From Stutzerimonas stutzeri KOS6 (GTDB lineage Bacteria > Pseudomonadota > Gammaproteobacteria > Pseudomonadales > Pseudomonadaceae): a DNA stretch of 64,000 nucleotides. The position numbers and the translations under genes were made by a program. Below, piece by piece: positions 1 through 9,579 of this stretch. Every line of letters begins with the position of its first letter. The stretch's first letter is position 1. The notes beneath the pieces were generated by a model. That model was not told the origin of the DNA and ran no database searches. It saw only the letters and a list, made by a program, of their open reading frames with translations. The stretch lies in NCBI RefSeq assembly GCF_000307775.2, contig NZ_KK020675.1, positions 446,553 through 510,552 of the forward strand, given 5' to 3'.

Positions 1-320
1 CTCCACGCAGCGGATACGCACCGATCCCCGTGGGAGGCGCGCCCTCGCGGCGATGCAGGCCAAAGGCCTGCGCAAAATCCAAAGCTGCAGCCCGAGAACA
101 TCGCCCTAGAGGCGGGCCTCCCACGAAACCGGCACGCACCGATCCTCCCGTGGGAGGCGCGCCCTCGCGGCGATGCAGGCCAAAGGCCTGCGTAGAACCC
201 AAACCTGCAGCCTGAGAACATCGCCCCGGGCGAGCCCTCCACGCAGCGGATACGCACCGACCCTCCCGTGGGAGGCGCGCCCTCGCGGCGATGCAGGCCA
301 AAGGCCTGCACAAAGTCAGC
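1..320. repeat. Tandem ~119-bp palindrome-containing repeat, 3 copies
   Basis: Three near-identical units lie head to tail. Their conserved core begins at 30, 150 and 268 (periods of 120 and 118 bases). Each core carries a GTGGGAGGCGCGCC stretch followed by the palindrome GCAGGCCAAAGGCCTGC, and copies 1 and 2 end in a CTGCAGCC..GAACATCGCCC tail. The third copy breaks off after the palindrome. CGTGGGAGG and CCTCCCACG segments also face each other between units. This resembles clustered REP/BIME-type intergenic repeats of pseudomonads. No gene is seen here; short reading frames are translations of the repeat. The array probably extends left of the window. Confidence 0.8.
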
Positions 321-382
321 CTGCGGCCAGAACGGCAGTGATCTGCCGATCCGCTCCTGCTCGACACTTTTCCCAAAAAAAA

Positions 383-412
383 TGCCCGTATCCTGCGATA
401 CGGGCATTTTCG
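383..412 (-). terminator. Rho-independent terminator of adk
   Basis: A perfect inverted repeat (ATGCCCGTATC / GATACGGGCAT with a 4-base loop) is flanked by A and T runs. It lies 25 bases past the adk stop. On the minus strand the stem is followed by a run of T (the A run at 375-385). Confidence 0.85.
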
Positions 413-436
413 TCAGCCAGCGCAAGGTCGCATCGA

Positions 437-1174
<738 letters not shown>

Positions 1175-1318
1175 CTATGCGACAAAAGGTTGAACACGAT
1201 ACACAGCGCACCGGGACGGCACAAGCCGTCCACAAAGCGTCTATCAGCTTGCATAAATGCCGCCATTGAACAGCGGTTTCGAGCACCAGGGAACCCGCCG
1301 CACCCTCCATGAGCGAGC

Positions 1319-3958
1319 TCAGCCGGTATTGCGCAGCCCCGCCGCGATACCCGCCACACTGACCAGCAACGCCTGCTCCAAGGGGCTCTCGGGTGGGCTT
1401 TGGCACTGTCGCGAACGGGCCAGCAGCTCGATCTGCATCAGGTGCAGCGGGTCGAGATAGGTGTTGCGCAGACTGAGCGCCTCCTGGGTCTTCGGGCTGT
1501 GATCGAGCAGATCGGACTGACCGGTCAGGGCCAGGACGGCCCTGACCACCTGCGACAATCGGTCACGCAAATCGACACCGAGCGTCAGCAACTGCGGCTG
1601 AACCAGGCGCTCGTCATAACGCCGGGCAATGTCGGCATCGGCCTTGGCCAGGACCATTTCCAGCATATCGATGCGGGTACTGAAGAACGGCCAGTGGGTG
1701 CGCATCTCTGCCAGTCGGTCCGCCTCGCCGCGCTCCAGGGCACGATGCAGGGCCTGCTCCCAGCCCAGCCAGGCCGGCAGCATCAGCCGCGTCTGCGTCC
1801 AGGCGAAGATCCAGGGAATGGCCCGCAGGCTCTCCACCCCACCCTCCCTGCGCTTGGCCGGGCGGCTGCCCAGGGGCAACCGCCCCAGCTCCAGCTCAGG
1901 CGTTGCCTGGCGAAAGTATTCGACGAACAGCGGATGCTCGCGTACCACGCCGCGGTAGGTCGCCACACCGTCCTCGGCGAGACGATCCATGACTTCGCGC
2001 CAGCCGGGTTCGGGCAACGGTGGCGGCAGCAGCGTCGCCTCCAGCACGGCGGCGAGGTAAAGGTTGAGATTTTGCTCGGCGATGTCCGGCAGACCGAATT
2101 TGAAACGGATCATCTCGCCCTGCTCGGTCGTACGGAAGCGTCCTGCGACGGAGCCTGGCGGTTGCGACAGAATCGCCGCATGCGCCGGACCGCCACCACG
2201 CCCTACGGTGCCTCCGCGCCCATGGAACAACAGCAGCTCCACGCCGTGCTCGCGACAGACGTCCACCAGACGCTCCTGGGCCCGGTACTGGGCCCAGGCC
2301 GCTGCCGTCGTGCCAGCATCCTTGGCCGAATCGGAATAGCCGATCATCACTTCCTGCGGGCCTTGCAGCCGCTGGCGATAGCCCGGCAGGGAAAGCAGCC
2401 GGTCGATGGTCGGCGCCGCGTTGTTCAGATCGTCGAGGGTTTCGAATAGCGGCACCACGCGCATCGGTCGGCGCAGACCGGCTTCCTTGAGCAGCAACTG
2501 CACGGCAAGCACGTCGGAGGCGGCATGTGCCATGGAGATCACGTAAGAGCCCAGCGAGGCAGCCGGCGCCTCGGCGATCACCGCGCAGGTGACCAGCACT
2601 TCGGCGGTATCGGCCGAGGGCCGGTAATGCGCCGGCAGCAACGGACGGCGATTGCCCAGCTCATGCTGGAGCCACTCCAGCCGGCGCTGTTCATCCCACT
2701 GCTGATAGTCACCCAGACCGAGATAGTCGGTAATCTCGGCGAGCGCCGCCGCATGCCGGGCGGCATCCTGGCGGATGTCCAGACGCACGAGGAACAGGCC
2801 GAACACGGCCAGCCGCCGCAGGCAATCGAGCAAGGCGCCATCGGCGATCATGCCCATGCCGCAGGCGTGCAGCGAGCGATAGCACAACTCCAGCGGCCGG
2901 CGCAGTTCAGCGCAATCCTGCAGCACTTCCGCCGGCGCCGGCTGACCATGCTCGATGGCCGCCCGCGCCCATTCGCGAGTCGCCCGCAGGCGATGGCGCA
3001 GCGGCTTGAGCAGCACGCGGTAGGGTTCCGGCGACTCCCCTGTCTGGCGCAGCAACTCCTCGCTGGCGGCGCTCATCGACAGGGCGGTGATCAGTCCTTC
3101 GATCTCGCGCAGATACAGGTCCGCGGCAACCCAACGCGCGGTGAGCAGCACTTCGCGCGAGACCATGGCGGTGACGTTCGGGTTGCCATCGCGGTCGCCG
3201 CCCATCCAGGACGCGAAACGAATCGGCGCAGCCTCCAGCGGAAGGTGCAGGCCCGTCAGGCGGCGCAGCGTTGCATCCGTCTGCCGCAGGACGTTGGGTA
3301 CGGCTTTCCACAGCGAATTCTCGATTGCCGCGAAACCCCACTTGGCCTCTTCGACCGGCGTCGGTCGGTTGCGACGAATCTCCTCGGTATGCCACACCTC
3401 GGCGATCAGGCGTTGCAGCTGCAGCTCGATCCGGTCCTGCTCGGCGGTAGACAGATCGGTGTGATCGCGCGCAGCCAGCTGCTCGGCAATGGCGTCGTAT
3501 TTCTGGATCAGCGTTCGCCGGGAAACTTCCGTGGGATGGGCCGTCAACACCAGCTCGATGTCCAGGCGACTGACCTGACGTGCCAGGAATTCGTCATCAT
3601 GGCCGGCCGCCTTGAGGCGCTCGAGCAGGTCGGAAAACACGCTTGCCTCGAACGGCGCCGGATCATTTGCAGTGCGCCGGCGCACCTGGTGGTACTGCTC
3701 GGCGATATTGGCCAGATTGAGAAACTGGTTGAACGCGCGCGTCATCGGCAGCAGCTCGCCCTCGTCCAGACTGTCCAGCGTCTCTGCCAGTTGCTGCGCG
3801 CCCTCGGCCGATCCCCGTCGCGCCGCCTTGGCGCCCTTGCGGATGCGCTCGATCTTGTCGAAGAACTGCTCGCCGTGCTGTGCACGGATGGTATTGCCAA
3901 GCAGCTCGCCGAGCAGATGCACGTTGTCGCGCAGGCGCGCATCGATGATTTTCGCCAT
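1319..3958 (-). CDS. ppc: Phosphoenolpyruvate carboxylase
   Basis: Carboxylates PEP with bicarbonate to oxaloacetate, replenishing the TCA cycle. The chosen ATG at 3958 gives 879 residues, close to the 883 of E. coli, and has a purine-rich AAGGG site just upstream. An open frame continues to 4108 but its translation is not family-like. Visible motifs are the catalytic histidine region [14 protein letters not shown] (His about 141), [10 protein letters not shown], the glycine-rich [14 protein letters not shown] loop, and the C-terminal LRNTG tail that binds the inhibitor aspartate. No clear terminator follows it before adk. The long plus-strand frames opposite it are shadows. Confidence 0.97.
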   Translation of the reverse strand: MAKIIDARLRDNVHLLGELLGNTIRAQHGEQFFDKIERIRKGAKAARRGSAEGAQQLAETLDSLDEGELLPMTRAFNQFLNLANIAEQYHQVRRRTANDPAPFEASVFSDLLERLKAAGHDDEFLARQVSRLDIELVLTAHPTEVSRRTLIQKYDAIAEQLAARDHTDLSTAEQDRIELQLQRLIAEVWHTEEIRRNRPTPVEEAKWGFAAIENSLWKAVPNVLRQTDATLRRLTGLHLPLEAAPIRFASWMGGDRDGNPNVTAMVSREVLLTARWVAADLYLREIEGLITALSMSAASEELLRQTGESPEPYRVLLKPLRHRLRATREWARAAIEHGQPAPAEVLQDCAELRRPLELCYRSLHACGMGMIADGALLDCLRRLAVFGLFLVRLDIRQDAARHAAALAEITDYLGLGDYQQWDEQRRLEWLQHELGNRRPLLPAHYRPSADTAEVLVTCAVIAEAPAASLGSYVISMAHAASDVLAVQLLLKEAGLRRPMRVVPLFETLDDLNNAAPTIDRLLSLPGYRQRLQGPQEVMIGYSDSAKDAGTTAAAWAQYRAQERLVDVCREHGVELLLFHGRGGTVGRGGGPAHAAILSQPPGSVAGRFRTTEQGEMIRFKFGLPDIAEQNLNLYLAAVLEATLLPPPLPEPGWREVMDRLAEDGVATYRGVVREHPLFVEYFRQATPELELGRLPLGSRPAKRREGGVESLRAIPWIFAWTQTRLMLPAWLGWEQALHRALERGEADRLAEMRTHWPFFSTRIDMLEMVLAKADADIARRYDERLVQPQLLTLGVDLRDRLSQVVRAVLALTGQSDLLDHSPKTQEALSLRNTYLDPLHLMQIELLARSRQCQSPPESPLEQALLVSVAGIAAGLRNTG

Positions 3959-4209
3959 GACCCTTGCCCCTTCCGTCCATGCGGCTGTTCCCGAGCTTGG
4001 CAGCCGTTCGGGACCTTCGCTAGCGATTCGCCGCCGTTGATCAGACGCGCCGCTGGGAAAAAGATCCTGAACGGCTACGCTGAAATTGTCTCCAACCAGA
4101 GTGCCCACCGCGTCAGGTCATGACAAGGTATCAATGCCAACGGACGTGTCGCTGGGGCGCGCAACGGCACCAGTCACTACTGCTCGTCAGCGCGGGCCAA
4201 GGAGTAAGC

Positions 4210-4560
4210 ATGAGAATTTCCGAACTTGTCAGCCACTGGGAACGGGACGCCAAGGGCCACATGAGCCATACCAGCTACAGCATTCCGCTGGACCTGGAAA
4301 GCGCGGCACGCCTTGCCGCTCTCGCCGAGATGTACCCCAAGCGCAGCCCGGAGGCGCTGCTCGGCGAACTGGTCGGAGCCGCTTTGGAAGCAGTGGAAAC
4401 CAGCCTGCCGTATGTCCGCGGCGCCCAGGTGATCACCACTGACGAGCAAGGTGACCCGGTCTACGAGGATGTCGGGCCTACGCCTCTCTTTCTGGAGCTC
4501 TCGCGCAAGCACCTCCAGCGCATGCTCGATGAAGAGCAGCAGTCCGCAAACCCGGCCTGA
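4210..4560 (+). CDS. Conserved small protein of unknown function (ppc neighbour)
   Basis: A 116-residue soluble protein beginning MRISELVSHWERDAKG. The start has a strong GGAG site seven bases upstream, and the upstream extension of the frame is not credible. The middle is helical with LDLESAARLAALAEMYP, then a GDPVYEDVGPTPLF segment. A protein of this type sits beside ppc in other Pseudomonas genomes. Homologues are sometimes labelled 'type 1 pili tip component' or 'pilin assembly', but nothing in the sequence (no signal peptide, no pilin features) supports this. I do not assign a function. It is transcribed divergently from ppc. Confidence 0.8.
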   Translation: MRISELVSHWERDAKGHMSHTSYSIPLDLESAARLAALAEMYPKRSPEALLGELVGAALEAVETSLPYVRGAQVITTDEQGDPVYEDVGPTPLFLELSRKHLQRMLDEEQQSANPA

Positions 4561-4868
4561 TAGCCAGACCCGGCTCGCACTGGCCCGACCCGACCCGACA
4601 CGCGAGCGAGCGCACCAGAGCAGCCCCGGCAGCTCAACAAACCGAATCAACGATGCTTGCCCCAGCGCAAGCACTGCCTGCTCACGGCGGATATCGCCGG
4701 GCAGCTGCGTCATCGTCAGCCGCTCTGGCCCGCCATCTTTACTGAACGATTGGCGCCGAATGGCCTCACAAAAATATGTCCCGACATCGGTAGTGCACTC
4801 ACGACCGCACTTTCTGTCTGTCCGGGATGCTGACTACTCGTCACGCAAATTCGAACTGGAGACTGACC
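4561..4868. other. Intergenic region before the lipoprotein pair
   Basis: 308 bases without a credible gene. The frames crossing it are out of phase with the real neighbours. The only signal noticed is a weak envelope-stress-like promoter at 4744-4770, listed separately. Confidence 0.6.
4744..4770 (+). promoter_or_regulatory. Possible AlgU/sigma-E-type promoter
   Basis: GAACGA, 16 bases, then TCACA, compared with the AlgU consensus GAACTT-N16/17-TCTGA. The match is partial. It is noted because lptF is known to be AlgU-controlled in P. aeruginosa and this lies about 100 bases before the first gene of the pair. It could be chance. Confidence 0.25.
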
Positions 4869-5261
4869 ATGAACAAAGCTGTCGAAACCCCCGCTTCGAG
4901 ATTTCAGCTACCCAAGCTGGCGGCCATTGCGCTTGGCGGCCTGCTGCTGACTGCCTGTGCCGGCAACCCGCCGAAGGAGCAGTTTGCCGTGACCGAAACG
5001 GCGGTGCGCAGTGCCGTCAGCGCTGGTGGCCCGGAATATGCGGCGGTCGAGATGCGCGCCGCGCAGGAAAAGTGGAAGCAGGCAGAACTGGCCATGCAGA
5101 AGGAAAATTACGAAGAAGCCCGCAAGCTGGCCGAGCAGGCCGAATGGGATGCCCGCGTTGCCGAGCGCAAGGCGGAGGCCGCCAAGGCGCAGAAGGCCCT
5201 CGACGACGCTCAGCAGGGAATCCGTGAACTGCGCGAGGAAGGCATGCGCAGCGTCCGCTGA
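4869..5261 (+). CDS. DUF4398-type lipoprotein
   Basis: A 130-residue predicted lipoprotein. The hydrophobic segment at residues 17-29 ends in the lipobox LTAC (lipidated Cys 30). The remainder is charged and helical, rich in Ala/Glu/Lys (EMRAAQEKWKQAELAMQ), as in DUF4398 periplasmic proteins. The start at 4869 has a GGAG site at 4858-4861. It lies 51 bases before the OmpA-like gene, and this pairing (PA3691-PA3692 in P. aeruginosa) suggests a joint envelope role. The molecular function is unknown. Confidence 0.88.
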   Translation: MNKAVETPASRFQLPKLAAIALGGLLLTACAGNPPKEQFAVTETAVRSAVSAGGPEYAAVEMRAAQEKWKQAELAMQKENYEEARKLAEQAEWDARVAERKAEAAKAQKALDDAQQGIRELREEGMRSVR

Positions 5262-5312
5262 TCCTGCGTCACGTCCGACATTCCATTTTCAGCAGCAAAG
5301 GATGAATTCGTC

Positions 5313-6095
5313 ATGCACAAGCTCGTAACCCTACCTACCGTGCTGGCCCTGAGCATCGGCCTGGTGGCCTGCGCAAACCAGCCCAATCAGAACCTCGAAC
5401 AGGCCCGCAGCAGCTTCTCCGCCCTGCAGAGCGACTCACGGGCCAGCAGGCTCGCGGCACTGGAAACCCAGGACGCCGGCACCATGCTGGACAAGGCGAA
5501 CAAGGCATATCTGAGCGACGCCGATGAAGAAACCGTCGACCAGCTGGCCTATCTGACCAAGCGGCGGATCGAACTGGCCGAGCAGACCATCGCTCTGCGT
5601 ACCGCCGAAGAGGACCTGGGCAAGACCTCCGCACAGCGCGCAGAGGCGCGCCTGGAAGCCCGCGAGGCGGAAATCCGCAAGCTGCAGGAAGACATGCAGG
5701 CCAAGCAGACCGAGCGCGGCACGCTGGTGACCTTCGGCGACGTGCTGTTCGATTATGATCGCGCCGAACTCAAGCCAAGCGGCATGCGCAGCGTGCAGAA
5801 GCTCGCCGAATTCCTCAACGACAATCCCGAGCGCCAGGTGATCGTCGAGGGCTACACCGACAGTACCGGCTCGGCCGAGTACAACCAGCGCCTGTCCGAG
5901 CGCCGTGCCGACTCGGTACGCATGGCGCTGGTGAAGATGGGCGTGGACTCGCGGCGCATCGTGTCGCAGGGCTACGGCAAGGAGTACCCGGTGGCCAGCA
6001 ACGGTGACTCGGCCGGGCGCGCCATGAATCGTCGCGTGGAGGTAACCATTTCCGACGACAACAAGCCGGTGGCACCGCGCTCTTCGATGCGCTGA
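5313..6095 (+). CDS. lptF: OmpA-family outer membrane lipoprotein, LptF-like
   Basis: A 260-residue lipoprotein: signal segment with lipobox LVAC (Cys 20), a DUF4398-like helical part at about 25-125, and an OmpA-like peptidoglycan-binding domain at about 135-245. The domain shows FGDVLFDYDRAELKPSG, VEGYTDSTGSAEYNQRLSE and the closing NRRVEVTI. It should anchor the outer membrane to peptidoglycan. P. aeruginosa LptF, which has the same neighbours, is an envelope-stress survival protein. An AAAGGA site lies ten bases before the start. It forms a pair with the preceding lipoprotein gene. Confidence 0.9.
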   Translation: MHKLVTLPTVLALSIGLVACANQPNQNLEQARSSFSALQSDSRASRLAALETQDAGTMLDKANKAYLSDADEETVDQLAYLTKRRIELAEQTIALRTAEEDLGKTSAQRAEARLEAREAEIRKLQEDMQAKQTERGTLVTFGDVLFDYDRAELKPSGMRSVQKLAEFLNDNPERQVIVEGYTDSTGSAEYNQRLSERRADSVRMALVKMGVDSRRIVSQGYGKEYPVASNGDSAGRAMNRRVEVTISDDNKPVAPRSSMR

Positions 6096-6119
6096 GTCAC
6101 GCGCGCACGCGACAAACGA

Positions 6120-6152
6120 GCGCTCCCGGCGTGTTCATCGCGCCGGGAGCGC
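6120..6152 (+). terminator. Hairpin between convergent genes
   Basis: GCGCTCCCGGCG and CGCCGGGAGCGC form a 12-base stem downstream of lptF. A U-tract is poor on both strands, so termination is inferred from stem strength and the convergent position. Confidence 0.6.
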
Positions 6153-6195
6153 ATTCGTCTCACGCAGACAATGGGCTGCGGCAATCGCCTCCGGA

Positions 6196-6522
6196 TCAGC
6201 GCAGCAAGCCGGCCGGCGGCTGCTCTTCCACGCAGCGTACGGCACGTTTCTTGTTGTCGACCAATACTCCGCTCAGGCCTTTCTGCTCGGTATCGAACAG
6301 CACCAGCACGCCATCGATGCACTGTGCCACCTGCTCGGCCGGTTTCAGCGATACCCGATAGTCCTCGCCGGGAATGGTCTTGAGCATGGTGTAGTCGGCC
6401 AGCAACAATGCGTCCTCGGGCTTGGCGACATGCACGTAGCCGTAGTAGCTCAGCACCGCTACCGTGCCGATCACGCTGCCGATGGCGGTCAGGATCAATG
6501 GAATGGGATTGCGTTCGGACAT
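6196..6522 (-). CDS. Small membrane-anchored hypothetical protein
   Basis: 108 residues starting MSERNPIPLILTAIG, with one transmembrane segment at about 8-27 and a hydrophilic remainder facing the periplasm. The frame opens further upstream but MSERN is the natural N-terminus. The ribosome site is weak. The C-terminal part has two cysteines (VAQCIDGV and AVRCVEEQ) that could form a disulfide. Genes of this type occur near lptF in pseudomonads. Function not recognised. Confidence 0.75.
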   Translation of the reverse strand: MSERNPIPLILTAIGSVIGTVAVLSYYGYVHVAKPEDALLLADYTMLKTIPGEDYRVSLKPAEQVAQCIDGVLVLFDTEQKGLSGVLVDNKKRAVRCVEEQPPAGLLR

Positions 6523-6582
6523 GGATGTTCTCGTCGAGGCAAAGAGGCGCATTGTGGCAAATTCGAGGGTCCTGGCGTCAGC

Positions 6583-7329
6583 TCATTTGCCCCCGGCGCG
6601 GGTTTCTCCACGCGCCTGGTAGGTCGCTTCGTAAACCCGTTCGGCCAGGCGGGAGAACGGCAGGCTCTGAATCCAGACGCTGCCACTGCCCTTGAGCGTG
6701 GTCAGCAGCAGCCCTTCCCCGCCGAACAGCATGCTGCGCAGGCCGCCAGCCAGTTGGATGTCGTAGTCGATGCCCGGCGTGAAGGCGACCAGGCAACCGC
6801 TGTCCAGGCGCAGGGTTTCGTTGTTGAGTTCCTTGCGAATCACCGTTCCGCCCGCATGCACGAAGGCCAGCCCATCGCCCTCCAGGCGCTGCAGGATGAA
6901 GCCTTCGCCGCCGAAGAAGCCCGCACCGATGCGCTTGCTGAAGCTGATGCCGATGCGGGTGCCGTAGGCCGCACAGAGAAAGGCATCCTTCTGGCAGATC
7001 AGCTGGCCACCGAACGCAGCGAGGTCGATCGGCACGACCGTACCGGGATATGGCGCTGCGAAGGCCACACGCGCCGGGCCATCGCCCTGGTTGCTGAAAT
7101 GGGTCAGGAACAGCGACTCGCCAGTGATCATTCGCTTGCCCATGCCCCACAGCTTGCCGAGCACCCCACTGCTGGAACCGTCGCCCATGCGTGCCTCGAA
7201 ACGCACGCCACCAGTCATGTAGTTCATCGCCCCGGCCTCGGCGATCACCGTCTCACCGGGGTCGAGGATGATCTCCACGCTTTGCGCGGACTGTCCGAGG
7301 ATTTCGTATTCGAGCTGATGACTGGCCAC
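6583..7329 (-). CDS. AIM24 / TIGR00266 family protein
   Basis: A 248-residue all-beta protein of the AIM24 family (PA3696 type). GTG at 7329 is chosen because AAGGAG lies six bases upstream; the 207 bases of open frame before it do not look like protein. Glycine-rich repeated strands such as [18 protein letters not shown] and [15 protein letters not shown] show the double-stranded-beta-helix repeat of the family. The yeast namesake is mitochondrial and affects membrane organisation. The bacterial role is unknown. No signal peptide is visible. Confidence 0.88.
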   Translation of the reverse strand: MASHQLEYEILGQSAQSVEIILDPGETVIAEAGAMNYMTGGVRFEARMGDGSSSGVLGKLWGMGKRMITGESLFLTHFSNQGDGPARVAFAAPYPGTVVPIDLAAFGGQLICQKDAFLCAAYGTRIGISFSKRIGAGFFGGEGFILQRLEGDGLAFVHAGGTVIRKELNNETLRLDSGCLVAFTPGIDYDIQLAGGLRSMLFGGEGLLLTTLKGSGSVWIQSLPFSRLAERVYEATYQARGETRAGGK

Positions 7330-7408
7330 GGCAGTCTCCTTGAGCGAATGAATGGGCCATTGCGCCGACGCAGCCATGAAAACCGCTTGTGCGTCATGTG
7401 TCGCGGCG

Positions 7409-8068
7409 CTACTTGCGCCCGAGAATGCGCAGGATACGCAGGAACAGGTTGATGATGTCCATATAGAGAGCCGCGGCGCTGTCGATGGCGTTGTCCAGCG
7501 TCTTCGGAATCCGGTTCGCCCGGCCCCAGTCGACACCCACGTAGCCGCAGAAGATCAACACGACGATCCAGTCGATAACACCGTGGTGGATGCCAAGGAG
7601 GAACAGCTCGACCAGCTCCACGACGATCACCAGCAGCAGCGCCACCGTCAGCGCACCGGCGATGCTGGCGAAAAAGCGCGGAAACAGCGTACCGAGCAAC
7701 ATCATGCCCAGGGTCACCAGCGCCGTGATACGCATCGCCTCGTGCACCAGCGCGGCGTCATAGCGGGTGACCACCAGGTTGACGATCAGTCCGAACGGCA
7801 CCACCACCAGGTTGTAGCCGAGGAAACTCACCCAGGGCTGGCTCGAACGGTGAAACAGCCAGGCGCCGGTCAGGCAACTGGCGAAGTAGCCGCCGAAGAA
7901 CAGCCAGGGGTGAATGCTGCGAATGGCTTCGACCGGGATATTGCCGACCATCCACCAGTTGATCCAGAAGCCCCAGCCGAGCACGAGGCCGATGACGAGG
8001 TTATAGCTGGCAGCCGACAGCCTGCGGTCCATCGGGCTCGTCCGGCGACTGAAGACGGGATTGTCCAT
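7409..8068 (-). CDS. Bax inhibitor-1-like membrane protein
   Basis: 219 residues with about seven hydrophobic segments. The C-terminal signature [24 protein letters not shown] is typical of the bacterial BI-1/TMBIM (YccA-like) family. Eukaryotic relatives conduct calcium and some bacterial ones interact with FtsH, but the function of this branch is not known. It lies 52 bases downstream of the DUF1704 gene in the same direction, so the two may be cotranscribed. Confidence 0.85.
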   Translation of the reverse strand: MDNPVFSRRTSPMDRRLSAASYNLVIGLVLGWGFWINWWMVGNIPVEAIRSIHPWLFFGGYFASCLTGAWLFHRSSQPWVSFLGYNLVVVPFGLIVNLVVTRYDAALVHEAMRITALVTLGMMLLGTLFPRFFASIAGALTVALLLVIVVELVELFLLGIHHGVIDWIVVLIFCGYVGVDWGRANRIPKTLDNAIDSAAALYMDIINLFLRILRILGRK

Positions 8069-8120
8069 ATCGTTACGCTTCCTTGCGTTGTGGGGGATTC
8101 GTGGTCGATGCCGAATCGCA

Positions 8121-9416
8121 TCAGATGATGTTGGCGTAATCGGCTTCGATGCGATCCAGGCTCAGGTGATTGAGAAAGTTGGAGAAGCACATCCAGGCCG
8201 ACAGCGCATTGAGATCCTGGAACTGCTGCGGCAGGTATTTGGGCGGCGCCACCATGCCCTCGTCCACCAGCTGGCGCAGCGTACGCATGTCCTCCAGCGT
8301 GGTCTTGCCGCAGAACAGCAGCGGGATCTGCTCGAGGCGGCCCTTGCGTACCGCGAGCTGGATGTAGTTATAGATCATGATGAAGCCCTTCAGGTAGGAC
8401 AGATCCTTGGTGAAGGGCAGGCCATTGGGCGTCGAGCCACGGAACACGCGGCTGGCGTTGCTGTAGCAGTCGTCTTCGCCATAGCCCTGCTCGCGGAAAA
8501 AGGCGAACACGTCGAGGAAGTCGGCGCCCTCCTCGGCCATGTGGATGGCGCGGGTGCGGTTGGTCAGCTTGCGCAGGCGCGTCGGGTAGGAGGCGAAGGC
8601 GATCACCTCCATCAGAATCGCCAGGCCTTCCTGGGTCACCGTAGAGGACGGCGGGCCCTTGGCGAGGAAGGTGCAGATCGGCTGGTTCTGTCCGTTGAGC
8701 GTGGTACCGACGTGGACCAGGCCCTCGTGGACCTCCAGCGCGCGTATGTCACGCTCGTTGAACAGCGCATCGCTGCGGATCTTGATGTAGTCGGCACCGG
8801 CCGCCGCATCGGCGAGGATACCGTCGGACTCGAAAACGCGGATCACACCCTCGCCTTCGCCGAACACCACATCCAGCCGCTTCTGCAGCAGCTCGACCGC
8901 CTGCGGCGCGGTGAGATTCTTCGGTTCGTCACGCAGGTCGCCACGATCGGCAATGTTGTTCAGGTAGTCGGAAAGCATCAGGCCGAGATCGGCCAGGGTC
9001 GGGTCACCGGCATGGAAAGCATCGGACGCCGCGCCGTAGAGCTCCTGGGAGATCATGCCGAAGTCCGGAGTACCGCGCGCCTCGAGCATGCGGATGACCA
9101 TGCGGTATTCCTTGCACATGCGCCGCATGATCTGCCCGACCGGGTTGAACTGGCCGAGCTGACGGGTGATGTCCCGCTCGATGTCCTGGAACTCCTGCTT
9201 CTTCGCGCTGGAGTCGAAGGCCAGCGGGCGGCTCTCGTAATAGGTGCGATCGATCTTCGGCAGCTCGCGTCCCTGGGCGGCGAAGAAGCCCTGGCGGATG
9301 CTCTCGTCCCACTTGACCGCATCCAGTACGCGCACCGGGGTCTGCGCCTCGACGATGCGGTCGGACAGCGCGCGCACGATGGTCTGGTAGTCGTCCAGGT
9401 TGTTACGGGTGTTCAT
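8121..9416 (-). CDS. DUF1704 'QEGLA' putative zinc tyrosine-carboxypeptidase-like protein
   Basis: 431 residues of the family named for its QEGLA motif (TIGR02421, 'flavohemoglobin expression-modulating'). The sequence shows HEGLVH at residues 230-235, an HExxxH zinc motif. QEGLA follows with Glu 263, which fits a third metal ligand. The human relative MATCAP, with the same HExxxH arrangement, is a tubulin tyrosine carboxypeptidase, so a peptidase or carboxypeptidase role is plausible. The bacterial substrate is unknown. There is no signal peptide, so it is cytoplasmic. Confidence 0.85.
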   Translation of the reverse strand: MNTRNNLDDYQTIVRALSDRIVEAQTPVRVLDAVKWDESIRQGFFAAQGRELPKIDRTYYESRPLAFDSSAKKQEFQDIERDITRQLGQFNPVGQIMRRMCKEYRMVIRMLEARGTPDFGMISQELYGAASDAFHAGDPTLADLGLMLSDYLNNIADRGDLRDEPKNLTAPQAVELLQKRLDVVFGEGEGVIRVFESDGILADAAAGADYIKIRSDALFNERDIRALEVHEGLVHVGTTLNGQNQPICTFLAKGPPSSTVTQEGLAILMEVIAFASYPTRLRKLTNRTRAIHMAEEGADFLDVFAFFREQGYGEDDCYSNASRVFRGSTPNGLPFTKDLSYLKGFIMIYNYIQLAVRKGRLEQIPLLFCGKTTLEDMRTLRQLVDEGMVAPPKYLPQQFQDLNALSAWMCFSNFLNHLSLDRIEADYANII

Positions 9417-9451
9417 GAGTGCTTACCTGCAGTCATTGATCGACACGCCTG

Positions 9452-9537
9452 CGTCGGGCTTCGCTTCGCTCAACCCAACCTACCGGTACACGTAGGTTGG
9501 GTAGCACCACCCAGGTTGAGCGGCGCGAAGCCCGGCG
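9452..9537. repeat. REP-like nested inverted repeat
   Basis: CGGGCTTCGC at 9455 and GCGAAGCCCG near 9525 bracket an inner pair ACCCAACCTAC (9473-9483) / GTAGGTTGGGT (9492-9502). The two-armed layout between genes is that of a pseudomonad REP doublet. It lies between the DUF1704 start and the lysS end. Confidence 0.75.
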
Positions 9538-9579
9538 CTCATTGAACCACCGCACACCGCGTCCAGCCCAAGGTGTCGA

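Noticed and set aside
2525-4123. Plus-strand frame of 532 codons opposite ppc
   Set aside because: High-GC shadow of ppc; no ribosome site and His/Gln/Arg-rich nonsense composition.
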